DNA of 7,526 nt, taken from Pseudomonadota bacterium (GTDB lineage Bacteria; Pseudomonadota; Gammaproteobacteria; UBA1113). Of this stretch, positions 1 to 6,919 are shown piece by piece. Position 1 is the stretch's first letter. The number at the start of each line of letters is the position of its first letter. The stretch is from assembly GCA_021782065.1 (NCBI GenBank), contig JAJXVQ010000054.1, positions 1-7,526 of the forward strand, read 5' to 3'. The notes beneath the pieces are model-generated. The model searched no databases. It was not told where the DNA came from and saw only the letters and a list, made by a program, of their open reading frames with translations. The translations under genes were made by a program, and so were the position numbers.

Positions 1-699
1 ATCTTGTTGTGGCGTGATGATTTCGGCTTCAGTAGGATAATCGGGCGCTTTCACGAAATTACATAAATCGTTGAGGCTGGCCTTAGGATTATCGAGCAGA
101 TGCACGCAAGCATCGACTACTTCATTTAAATTATGCGAAGGGATATCGGTCGCCATACCTACGGCAATACCCATGCCGCCGTTTAACAATATATTGGGTA
201 AACGTGCCGGTAAAAACCGCGGTTCGTCTAAGGTACCATCGAAGTTGGGGATCCAATCTACCGTCGCTAGACTCAATTCTTCCAGCAGTGCATTAGCATA
301 AGGCGATAATCTGGATTCAGTGTAACGCATAGCGGCGAATGATTTGGGATCATCTGGGGAGCCCCAATTGCCTTGACCATCGACCAAAGGATAACGATAA
401 GAGAAAGGTTGAGCCATCAATACCATGGCTTCGTAGCAAGCACTATCACCATGCGGGTGAAACTTACCTAAGACATCACCGACAGTACGCGCCGATTTTT
501 TATATTTTGCCGTCGCTTTTAAGCCCAGTTCCGACATAGCATAGACTATACGCCGTTGCACCGGCTTTAAACCATCGCTTACATGTGGCAATGCGCGGTC
601 CATGATCACATACATGGAATAATCTAAATAAGCTTGTTCAGTAAATACTTTTAAAGGTTTGGTTTCTACGCCTTCGTAATCTATAGTAATATCTGGCAT
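1..699 (-). CDS. parC: Topoisomerase IV subunit A, N-terminal part (cut by left edge)
   Basis: This is the DNA-breaking and rejoining subunit of topoisomerase IV, which works with ParE as a ParC2ParE2 complex to unlink replicated chromosomes and relax supercoils. I translated 233 open codons from the ATG at 699. The protein begins [13 protein letters not shown], which is a ParC rather than GyrA opening. The winged-helix region carries [15 protein letters not shown] (residues 78-92). Its quinolone-determining positions, Ser86 and Glu90, match Ser80 and Glu84 of E. coli ParC, so the common resistance substitutions are absent. The catalytic tyrosine is Tyr126 in AAMRYTE, and the conserved [17 protein letters not shown] follows at 174-190. 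The family is about 750 residues long, so the tower, coiled coil and C-terminal beta-pinwheel lie beyond the left edge. Only one base separates the start from the parE stop, and a GGGAG (712-716) inside the parE end probably serves as its ribosome site, so the two are co-transcribed and coupled. Confidence 0.97.
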   Translation of the reverse strand, partial: MPDITIDYEGVETKPLKVFTEQAYLDYSMYVIMDRALPHVSDGLKPVQRRIVYAMSELGLKATAKYKKSARTVGDVLGKFHPHGDSACYEAMVLMAQPFSYRYPLVDGQGNWGSPDDPKSFAAMRYTESRLSPYANALLEELSLATVDWIPNFDGTLDEPRFLPARLPNILLNGGMGIAVGMATDIPSHNLNEVVDACVHLLDNPKASLNDLCNFVKAPDYPTEAEIITPQQD

Positions 700-700
700 G

Positions 701-2599
701 TTATGCTGCATCTCCCGCTAAATCACCTTTGTCTTCTAACCACTTTTTACGATCGGAGGCACGTTTTTTACCCAATAACATATCCATGATTTGATGTGTG
801 TCATCGCTGTCTGCTATGGTTAATTGTACTAAGCGTCGTGTTTCCGTCGCCATAGTGGTTTCGCGCAGTTGTATAGGATTCATTTCACCCAAGCCTTTAA
901 AGCGTTGCACATTGACTTTGCCTTTGATATTTTCGGCATTAATGCGATCTAAAACGCCTTGCTTTTCGGCATCATCTAAAGCGTAATACACCGTTTTGCC
1001 TATGTCTATACGATATAAAGGCGGCATGGCCACATAAATATGACCTGCTTTTACTAGGGCTGGAAAATGTTTTAAGAATAAGGCGCACAATAAAGTGGCG
1101 ATATGCAAACCATCGGAGTCAGCATCGGCGAGTATACAAATCTTGCCATAACGTAAGCCAGATAGATCCGGATTGCCAGGATCTATACCCACAGCAACGG
1201 CGATATCGTGTACTTCTTGCGATGCTAACACTTGTCCTGAATCTACTTCCCATGTATTTAAGATCTTACCACGCAAAGGCATAATCGCTTGGAAGTTTTT
1301 GTCGCGCGCTTGTTTGGCGGAACCGCCTGCAGAATCGCCTTCTACTAAAAATAATTCAGTGCGTTTAATGTCTTGAGAAGTACAATCCGCTAATTTGCCA
1401 GGCAAAGCAGGGCCGCTGGTGATTTTTTTACGTTCAACTTTCTGTGCTTTGCGCAACCGTTTTTGCGCCGCATCTAGTGCCAATTCGGCAATCAGCGTTG
1501 CTTCTTCGGTGTGTTGATTCATCCACAAACCTAAAGCATCCTTAACGACACCGCTGACAAAAGAAGCCGATTGTCGTGACGACAAGCGTTCTTTGGTTTG
1601 GCCTGCAAATTGGGGATCTTGCATTTTCACCGATAAAATATAATGACAGTTTTCCCACACATCATCTGCGGTCAATTTAACGCCGCGCGCCAATAAATTA
1701 CGAAACTCACAAAACTCGCGCACTGCTTCTAATAAACCGGTACGCAAACCATTGACGTGTGTGCCGCCTTGTATAGTAGGAATTAAATTGACGTAACTTT
1801 CTTGTAGGCTTTCCTTATCGGTTTCTGGAACCCAGGCCAAGGCCCATTCGCACATCTCGACTTTAGCGCTGAATTGGCCTATAAATCCGCCCGCTGGCAA
1901 TAATGCATCATCTAGAAAATAATCTTGTAGATAAGAGCGTAAACCATCTTCATAGTACCATTCTAGATATTCGCCCGTGCTTTCATCTTTAAAGCTTAAG
2001 TGTAAACCAGAACACAATACGGCTTTGGCTTTTAAGACGTGTTTTAGTTTAGAAACCACAAATTTAGGCGAATCGAAATAGGACTTTTCTGGCCAGAAAC
2101 GCAGCATTGTTCCGCTTTCTTTCTTAGGCGCTGTGCCTATGCGTTTTAGGGCTTTGGTACGTTCCCCTTTGGCAAACTGAATGAAATAAACTTCGCCATC
2201 GCGCGTTATAGTGACATCGACGCGTTCGGACAGAGCATTGACCACGGAAACACCCACACCGTGTAAGCCGCCTGCAAATTGATAATTTTTGTCGGAAAAT
2301 TTGCCGCCTGCGTGTAAACGCGTCATGATGAGTTCCACACCGGTAATTTTTTCTTCAGGGTGTATGTCGACTGGCATGCCGCGACCATCGTCGCTGACTT
2401 GTAAGGAACCATCGGCAAATAAAATCACATCGATGCGTGTAGCATGATGCGCCATTGCTTCATCGACAGCATTGTCTATGACTTCATGTGCCAAGTGATT
2501 GGGATTGCGCGTATCGGTGTACATCCCGGGGCGCAAGCGCACCGGCTCTAAACCCGTTAAGACGTCGATGGACGCAGCATTGTAAGTTGAATCAGCCAT
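701..2599 (-). CDS. parE: Topoisomerase IV subunit B (ATPase)
   Basis: This is the ATP-driven subunit of topoisomerase IV. Counting from the ATG at 2599 gives 632 residues, close to the 630 of E. coli ParE. The GHKL ATPase domain shows EVIDNAVDE (39-47, Mg-binding Asn43), DDGRGMP (70-76) and the lid motif [13 protein letters not shown] (110-122). The GyrB-like transducer domain follows, with the ATP-contacting [17 protein letters not shown] region (325-341). The TOPRIM domain shows [14 protein letters not shown] (420-433) and the metal-binding DADSDG (492-497), and [11 protein letters not shown] (565-575) is intact. There is no GyrB-type insertion, which supports ParE over GyrB. An in-frame GTG at 2608 would add three residues. 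I prefer the ATG because MADSTYNA lines up with the E. coli start and because GAGAG lies 11 bases before the ATG but only 2 before the GTG. Upstream is a 230-base gap with repeats and no clear sigma-70 promoter, so transcription may begin there or continue from nudF. Confidence 0.97.
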   Translation of the reverse strand: MADSTYNAASIDVLTGLEPVRLRPGMYTDTRNPNHLAHEVIDNAVDEAMAHHATRIDVILFADGSLQVSDDGRGMPVDIHPEEKITGVELIMTRLHAGGKFSDKNYQFAGGLHGVGVSVVNALSERVDVTITRDGEVYFIQFAKGERTKALKRIGTAPKKESGTMLRFWPEKSYFDSPKFVVSKLKHVLKAKAVLCSGLHLSFKDESTGEYLEWYYEDGLRSYLQDYFLDDALLPAGGFIGQFSAKVEMCEWALAWVPETDKESLQESYVNLIPTIQGGTHVNGLRTGLLEAVREFCEFRNLLARGVKLTADDVWENCHYILSVKMQDPQFAGQTKERLSSRQSASFVSGVVKDALGLWMNQHTEEATLIAELALDAAQKRLRKAQKVERKKITSGPALPGKLADCTSQDIKRTELFLVEGDSAGGSAKQARDKNFQAIMPLRGKILNTWEVDSGQVLASQEVHDIAVAVGIDPGNPDLSGLRYGKICILADADSDGLHIATLLCALFLKHFPALVKAGHIYVAMPPLYRIDIGKTVYYALDDAEKQGVLDRINAENIKGKVNVQRFKGLGEMNPIQLRETTMATETRRLVQLTIADSDDTHQIMDMLLGKKRASDRKKWLEDKGDLAGDAA

Positions 2600-2644
2600 T
2601 ATTGTCACTGCTCTCGTTTTGTTGTACCCATCTCTGCAAACATG

Positions 2645-2664
2645 GAACTGGAACGTTCTTGTTC
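2645..2664. promoter_or_regulatory. GAAC/GTTC dyad upstream of parE (possible operator)
   Basis: Two direct GAAC half-sites (2645 and 2651) are followed by two GTTC half-sites (2655 and 2661), giving a 20-base dyad that matches at 8 of 10 positions around a perfect core GAACGTTC. It lies about 45 to 65 bases before the parE start, where an operator could act. A dyad this good is expected a few times by chance in a window of this size, so regulatory function is only a suggestion. I recognise no matching known operator. Confidence 0.2.
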
Positions 2665-2666
2665 TG

Positions 2667-2685
2667 GATGCAGTCGGGGATCTAG
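2667..2685. repeat. Degenerate partial copy of the palindromic element's inner arm
   Basis: These 19 bases match 2701-2719 of the adjacent element at 17 positions (gatgcagtcggggatctag against gacgcagtcggggatccag), in the same orientation and 34 bases away. The match is too long to be chance at this spacing. It therefore looks like a decayed second copy or a partial duplication of the element's left arm. Confidence 0.7.
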
Positions 2686-2690
2686 CACAT

Positions 2691-2780
2691 TGTCATCCTC
2701 GACGCAGTCGGGGATCCAGTTTCAAATCAAGTTTTTCCTGGATCCCCGACTGCGGCCTCGCGGCCTGGTCGAGGATGACA
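2691..2780. repeat. 90-base palindromic repeat element between nudF and parE
   Basis: The left arm (2691-2719) is TGTCATCCTCGA followed by CGCAGTCGGGGATCCAG. The right arm (2738-2780) is its exact reverse complement except for 14 extra bases at 2755-2768. An 18-base AT-rich loop lies between them (2720-2737). The perfectly paired segments are 12 bp (2691-2702 with 2769-2780) and 17 bp (2703-2719 with 2738-2754). The 14-base insert is GC-rich and, with flanking bases, contains GCGGCCT twice in direct repeat (2752-2758 and 2760-2766) and could fold on itself as GGCC-TCGC-GGCC. There is no target-site duplication at the ends and no transposase. Its style fits the short dispersed palindromes of many host-associated proteobacteria, but the copy number cannot be known from one window. 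Transcribed from nudF, it would form a very strong hairpin, without a U-tract on the minus-strand side. Confidence 0.85.
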
Positions 2781-2827
2781 AAGCTTCGATTTAAATCTAT
2801 AGTATTCATTAAAATCTCGCATCTTCA

Positions 2828-3469
2828 TTAGCGCTGAGCTAATTCCTGATGGTGCATTTGTAACCATTGCAAAGCGATTAAAGTCATTGCATTGTTAACG
2901 CTGCCTGCAGCCACCGCTTGCATGCATTCCTCTAGGCTAAAGACGCAGACGCGTATGTCTTCGTGTTCATCTTTTAAGCCATGAATGCCGCCCGCAAGAC
3001 TGGCGTCAATTATAGCATAAAACAAATGAAATTTTTCAGCATTGCCACCTGGACTTGCATAATAAGAAACCATAGGCTGTACCTTGCTGACTTCTAAGCC
3101 GGTTTCTTCGAATACTTCTTTTATAGCAACGGCTGCTGGTGCTTCGCCCGCAGGAATGCCTCCCGCGACAATTTCGACTAGCCATGGGGTACTTGTATCT
3201 CTGAGGGCACCTGGGCGGAATTGTTCCACTAAAACCACTGCCTGTTGTTTAGGATCGTACAATAATACACCAACAGCATCACCACGCACAAAGATTTCGC
3301 GTGTGATGGTTTCGCTCCAACCTCCGGCAAAGAGCCGATGACGTAAGCGATATTCTTTGAGACGAAAAAAGCCATGATAAACAACTTTTTCTTGTTCGAT
3401 GATCACATCGTTGTGATTGAATTCAGGTTCAGATGATTTGTTACGCAAGAAGGGAGTCCTCATTAACAT
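2828..3469 (-). CDS. nudF: ADP-ribose pyrophosphatase, NUDIX family
   Basis: The likely reaction is hydrolysis of ADP-ribose to AMP and ribose 5-phosphate in the cytoplasm. The sequence follows E. coli NudF closely from end to end, for example YHGFFRLKEYRLRHRLF, TPWLVEIVAG, SPGG and NNAMTLIALQWLQMHHQ. The NUDIX box runs G103-x5-E109-x7-KEVFEETGL, with Lys117 in place of the usual Arg; this is a conservative change and all the metal-binding glutamates are present. The loop GIHGLKDEHEDIR (161-173) carries Glu168, equivalent to the catalytic Glu162 of the E. coli enzyme. From the ATG at 3469 the protein has 213 residues (family about 205-210). This ATG overlaps the stop of the upstream gene as TGATG. 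A TTG at 3472 and an ATG at 3463 are alternatives, and no strong Shine-Dalgarno precedes any of them, so translational coupling is likely. In E. coli, nudF also lies upstream of parE in the same direction. Confidence 0.92.
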   Translation of the reverse strand: MLMRTPFLRNKSSEPEFNHNDVIIEQEKVVYHGFFRLKEYRLRHRLFAGGWSETITREIFVRGDAVGVLLYDPKQQAVVLVEQFRPGALRDTSTPWLVEIVAGGIPAGEAPAAVAIKEVFEETGLEVSKVQPMVSYYASPGGNAEKFHLFYAIIDASLAGGIHGLKDEHEDIRVCVFSLEECMQAVAAGSVNNAMTLIALQWLQMHHQELAQR

Positions 3470-6400
3470 CAAAAGGGTCGTCGCAAATCCAAAGTATAAG
3501 GATATTCTTCATCTACAAAGCGTTGTGGACTGCCAACGTGCTCATGAGTAACTATATCACGGCTAAATATTTTTTGAAAACGGGTCGCCGCATCCCGTTC
3601 GTTGATTGGCGGTTGTTCGTAAACTTTACCGCTGGGATCAGAGACATGATAACAGCATCCGCCCAAAACACGTTGTTGTAGACAATCGACTATTTCAAAG
3701 GTTAGCGTTTTTTGTGTGGGCAGATTTGGGTGTAAAGTGTTGATCAGTTCCCAAGCTTTAAAACGCACACCCGCGATATAATGTTGAGCTTGTGTCGTTG
3801 CATGCAAGGGTAGAGGATAGCCATTGCATAAGACTTTATACCTATCTTCTAATTGACCAATGACTTCTATTTGTAATCGCTCCGTAGCTGAATCTACAGG
3901 ACGACTGGTTGCACCAGCCACGGCTTGATCCCCTAAAACTAACCAGGGTTCAGCCGCAAAACGTAGGTTTAATTGTAAGTCTTCAACCGTTATCTCGCCA
4001 ATTAAAGGGAAACGACTTTCTAAAAAAGGTCTATACCATTGTGGCTCTAAAGCGATTTGATGCTGTTGTAAGTCGTAGAGAACGGTTTCAAAATCATGCC
4101 AAATATAATAGGGTAGCATAAACTTATCGTGCAAGGCTGTGCCCCAACGAATCAAACGCGCAGCATACGGTTGTTGCCAACAACGCAATATTATAGCGCG
4201 TAATAATAAATGTTGTAATAGATTCAACTTCGCTGTGGCGGGCATTTCAAAAGAACGTAATTCAACTAAGCCTAGGCGGCCATACATGTGATCAGGTGAA
4301 TATAATTTATCTAAACAAATTTCTGCGCGATGGGTGTTACCTGTCACATCGACCATTACATTACGCAATAGTCTGTCTACTAACCAATAATGACTCTCTA
4401 AGGCTTCTTTAGGTATGGCTTCAAAAGCAATTTCCAGTTCATGCAACATATCATGACGGCTTTCATCTAAGCGGGGCGCTTGACAAGTTGGCCCTATGAA
4501 TAAACCTGAGAATAAATACGATAAGCTAGGATGATGTTGGAAATAAGTGATTATACTGCGGAGTAGGTCGGGTCTACGTAAAAACGGACTGTCTTTAGGT
4601 GTTCTTCCGCCTAATACGATATGATTACCACCACCAGCAGCAATTTTTCGCCCGTTCATCATATATTTTTCAGGTGTTAGCTCTAAAGAGGCTGCGTGTT
4701 CATAAACGCTGCTCATAACATTTGATAAGTCGTGCCAATTGCTCGTAGGATGCATATTGATTTCTATCACGCCGGGATCGGGTGTAATAGAAAATTTTTC
4801 TAGACGTGGGTCGGTTGGGGGTTCGTATCCTTCTATAAACACGGGTAACCCTACACTTGCCGCTGCCTCTTCAATATGTGCTATCAACGCCAAATAATGT
4901 TCTATATAAGCCAGCGGTGGCATGAATACAGCTAAACGATTCTCTTTAATAGAAACGCCTAGAGCAGTACATTCCCATGGTGCGGGCAAATGACTTTCAA
5001 TAGACAAAGTATTTTTACTATTGTCTTTTAACGCTAGTCTAGAGGGTAATGGTTCTAATGGGCTTAATGGTGAACGTTGTGGCCATTCTACCGTATTAGG
5101 TTTCTGTTTAGTGAGTGTATCTAATGGCAAGCGATAGCCTATAGCGGTATCTCCATACGTTAGAAACAGTTTATGGCGATGAAACTTCCAGATGGGGGAA
5201 TGCCATTGCTTTTGCGCAAAATCCCAATGCAGCGGTAATATCAAACCAGTAGGAGTGGATGCTTTATCGTTTACAGCGTGTATAAATTTTTGCGTCCATT
5301 CTGTATCGTCGTAATCAAGCTCATTATAAGGATTTATATGTTGTTCCCGGCGAATGATTTCTATAGGATCTTCAAATGCCTCTATCTCACGGACGCTTAA
5401 ATTTAATTCTTTGATCAATGCAGCCATAAACTGTTTAGCATGGTCCATTGTTAATGGATAAGATACGGTATGTGCCAGCAAAGCGCTATTTTGCCAGACA
5501 GGGATATTATCTTTGCGCCAGAAACAATTTAAAGCCCAACGAGGATATTCTTCGCCTGGGTAATGTTTTCCTTGACCAAAATGCAGTAAACCACCTTCTG
5601 CAAATACATCTTTGAGTGCATATAGCAACTTTTCTGCGGTTTCTCTTTTCTCGATACCCATAGCACCTGTATGCCATTCTGTTGCCGTAGAACCTATTTT
5701 GGTAAAAGTAGGTTCACCTCCCGAAGTTAAACGTATATCTAAAGCCGCTATCTGTTCGTCTACGTTCGCCGCAACAGCACTTACTTTTTCCCAGTCAGCG
5801 TTATGATTTTCTACCGTCGCGGTGGTATTTGTCTCCAATGGCGTGACGGTCATTTCTACTGTAAATTCTGTTTCACAGGGGGTGCAGGTTCCTTCAATCG
5901 CCGCTGCAAGTGCAGGCTCTGGCGTACAGCATAAGGGTATATGATCTTCACTGGTCAATAAACCAGAAGTGGAATCCAATCCTATCCACCCCGCACCGGG
6001 TAAATAAGCTTCCACCCAAGCATGCAATGCGAGCGTATTTTTAGGGTGTTTTTCGGTAGCCAATTGTATTAAGTAACCCGAAACAAAACGCGCCGCAATG
6101 TGATAATGACGTAGTGTTTCCATGAGCAAGACCGCCATATCACGACAAGAACCTTGTTTGTTAATTAAGGTCTCATCACTGGTTTGTATACCGGGTTCAT
6201 GTCTTAACGTATAAACAATAGTGTCATGTACTTTTTGGTTCAAGCTTATAATAAAATCTAGTGTGCGTTGCGGGCTGGTGTTTATTTCACTTAACCAAGC
6301 AGAAAACAGAGGCGTTTGTATAGGAGGAGATAAATAGGGGATTAATTGCGACTGTAGTGCAGCGCTATATTGAAATGGATAGTACAGGGCATAGTCATCT

Positions 6401-6678
6401 AAAAAGAAGTTAAACGGGTTAATAGGTTTAAAGTCTAATTGCAGCAACACGGATATCTCTAAACGCTGCACTGGTTTAGGAAAAACTATATGGGCAATGT
6501 GGTTACCACCGGGGTCTTGTTGCCAATTGAGGAAATGAGGCGAAGGGTTAATCGTTAATGCATAGTTTAATATCTCGCAGGGTGCATGAGCTGCTGGATG
6601 TAATCGTATCAAATGTGGCGACAAAATGACGGCTTGATTGTATTGGTAAAGGGTTTTATGAAATAGCGCTAGTTTCAT
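3469..6678 (-). CDS. Transglutaminase-like peptidase fused to DUF2126 (COG4196) predicted amidoligase
   Basis: This is a 1069-residue two-part protein. Residues 1 to about 85 match the bacterial transglutaminase N-terminal beta domain (MKLALFHKTLYQYNQAV...HLIRLHP). The transglutaminase-like core spans about 145-245 with a complete triad: Cys178 in QGSCRDMA, His219 in ALHAWVEAYLPG and Asp235 in WIGLDSTSG. A linker with CTPEP and CETEFTVEMTVTPLE leads into the DUF2126 region (about 305-1067). That region has the hallmark blocks LTSGGEPTFT (317-326), LLHFGQGKHYPGE (364-376), VIEINMHPTSNW (637-648), GGGNHIVLGG (682-691), RAEICLDKLYSPD (784-796) and VELRSFEMPA (805-814). The C-terminal part is assigned in the literature to GS-like COOH-NH2 ligases; substrate and product are unknown. 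There is no signal peptide or membrane segment, so it is probably cytoplasmic. The length is normal for the family. The start ATG has only a distant AAGGA (14 bases away), below a leader hairpin. It is divergent from the ATP-grasp gene and coupled to nudF. Confidence 0.92.
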   Translation of the reverse strand: MKLALFHKTLYQYNQAVILSPHLIRLHPAAHAPCEILNYALTINPSPHFLNWQQDPGGNHIAHIVFPKPVQRLEISVLLQLDFKPINPFNFFLDDYALYYPFQYSAALQSQLIPYLSPPIQTPLFSAWLSEINTSPQRTLDFIISLNQKVHDTIVYTLRHEPGIQTSDETLINKQGSCRDMAVLLMETLRHYHIAARFVSGYLIQLATEKHPKNTLALHAWVEAYLPGAGWIGLDSTSGLLTSEDHIPLCCTPEPALAAAIEGTCTPCETEFTVEMTVTPLETNTTATVENHNADWEKVSAVAANVDEQIAALDIRLTSGGEPTFTKIGSTATEWHTGAMGIEKRETAEKLLYALKDVFAEGGLLHFGQGKHYPGEEYPRWALNCFWRKDNIPVWQNSALLAHTVSYPLTMDHAKQFMAALIKELNLSVREIEAFEDPIEIIRREQHINPYNELDYDDTEWTQKFIHAVNDKASTPTGLILPLHWDFAQKQWHSPIWKFHRHKLFLTYGDTAIGYRLPLDTLTKQKPNTVEWPQRSPLSPLEPLPSRLALKDNSKNTLSIESHLPAPWECTALGVSIKENRLAVFMPPLAYIEHYLALIAHIEEAAASVGLPVFIEGYEPPTDPRLEKFSITPDPGVIEINMHPTSNWHDLSNVMSSVYEHAASLELTPEKYMMNGRKIAAGGGNHIVLGGRTPKDSPFLRRPDLLRSIITYFQHHPSLSYLFSGLFIGPTCQAPRLDESRHDMLHELEIAFEAIPKEALESHYWLVDRLLRNVMVDVTGNTHRAEICLDKLYSPDHMYGRLGLVELRSFEMPATAKLNLLQHLLLRAIILRCWQQPYAARLIRWGTALHDKFMLPYYIWHDFETVLYDLQQHQIALEPQWYRPFLESRFPLIGEITVEDLQLNLRFAAEPWLVLGDQAVAGATSRPVDSATERLQIEVIGQLEDRYKVLCNGYPLPLHATTQAQHYIAGVRFKAWELINTLHPNLPTQKTLTFEIVDCLQQRVLGGCCYHVSDPSGKVYEQPPINERDAATRFQKIFSRDIVTHEHVGSPQRFVDEEYPYTLDLRRPF

Positions 6679-6703
6679 TTGTATAGAAAGAATCCTTGTT
6701 CAG

Positions 6704-6732
6704 CTAAGAGAGGGCCACCCCTCTAAACTTAG
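6704..6732 (-). promoter_or_regulatory. Bulged hairpin in the leader of the transglutaminase-amidoligase gene
   Basis: CTAAG (6704-6708) and AGAGGG (6709-6714) pair with CCCTCT (6719-6724) and CTTAG (6728-6732) around a CCAC loop, with a three-base AAA bulge at 6725-6727. This makes an 11-bp stem. Its gene-proximal edge lies 25 bases before the ATG at 6678 and just ahead of the AAGGA at about 6693-6697. On the plus strand it is followed by ACTATTTTTA, which gives it the look of a terminator, but no plus-strand gene precedes it. Control of the minus gene's leader is the likelier role, if it has one. Confidence 0.4.
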
Positions 6733-6791
6733 ACTATTTTTAAAGAAAAACAAGGTAATTCAATGGAATTGGACTTTACTGATTGTTTGTA

Positions 6792-6808
6792 CTAGGCTGT
6801 TTCTAGGC
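6792..6808 (+). promoter_or_regulatory. Tandem CTAGGC half-sites 11 bp apart
   Basis: CTAGGC occurs at 6792-6797 and again at 6803-6808, one helical turn apart, directly beside the candidate -35 hexamer at 6810. This is the spacing expected of a direct-repeat binding site for an activator or repressor. No regulator can be named, and a six-base repeat is short enough to be chance. Confidence 0.2.
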
Positions 6809-6809
6809 A

Positions 6810-6838
6810 TTTACAAAGTCGGGAATGGCAAGGATAGC
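6810..6838 (+). promoter_or_regulatory. Weak sigma-70-type promoter candidate for the ATP-grasp gene
   Basis: TTTACA (6810-6815, five of six with TTGACA), a 17-base spacer, then GATAGC (6833-6838, three of six with TATAAT). Transcription would start near 6845, about 75 bases before the GTG. The -10 is poor, so this is only the best of several weak matches. I found no convincing promoter for the minus gene in the same region. Confidence 0.25.
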
Positions 6839-6840
6839 TT

Positions 6841-6891
6841 TAGCCATACATTAGTGTATGTTCAAACGCACATCTTCATTGATGATGGCTA
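6841..6891 (+). promoter_or_regulatory. Nested, mutually exclusive inverted repeats in the ATP-grasp leader
   Basis: CATACA (6845-6850) and TGTATG (6855-6860) form a perfect 6-bp dyad around TTAG. TAGCCAT (6841-6847) also pairs perfectly with ATGGCTA (6885-6891), enclosing that hairpin and a possible CATC/GATG stem (6871-6874, 6881-6884). The first two pairings share CAT at 6845-6847, so they cannot both form fully. This could be an operator at the transcription start or a switchable leader; the stems are short and chance is possible. Confidence 0.25.
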
Positions 6892-6907
6892 TAGACTCTG
6901 GTGAAAT

Positions 6908-6913
6908 AAGGAA
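6908..6913 (+). promoter_or_regulatory. Ribosome binding site for the ATP-grasp gene
   Basis: AAGGAA, with its AAGG core ending 8 bases before the GTG at 6920. It decides the start: the next in-frame ATG (6983) lies inside the conserved N-terminal region and has no such site. Confidence 0.75.
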
Positions 6914-6919
6914 TAGTAC

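Noticed and set aside
421..460. Possible quinolone-resistance substitution in ParC
   Set aside because: Ser86 and Glu90, the counterparts of E. coli Ser80 and Glu84, are both the sensitive-type residues.
71..539. Two open frames of 76 and 66 codons on the plus strand
   Set aside because: They are antisense to parC, whose translation in this stretch is conserved without interruption.
2600..2608. GTG at 2608 as the parE start
   Set aside because: Only two bases separate it from the purine-rich GAGAG, and the ATG three codons later fits the E. coli ParE N-terminus better.
2691..2780. Intrinsic terminator for nudF
   Set aside because: The hairpin is strong, but the minus strand has no U-run after either arm, so standard intrinsic termination is not supported.
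2691..2780. MITE-type mobile element with 12-bp terminal inverted repeats
   Set aside because: The terminal repeats are real, but no target-site duplication flanks them and no transposase is present, so I call it only a palindromic repeat.
2619..2831. Plus-strand open frame of 70 codons through the nudF-parE gap
   Set aside because: It reads through the palindromic repeat and has repeat-derived composition and no recognisable protein. The frame is open by chance.
6704..6740. Plus-strand rho-independent terminator (stem followed by ACTATTTTTA)
   Set aside because: No plus-strand gene lies upstream for it to terminate, the T-run is short, and it is separated from the stem.
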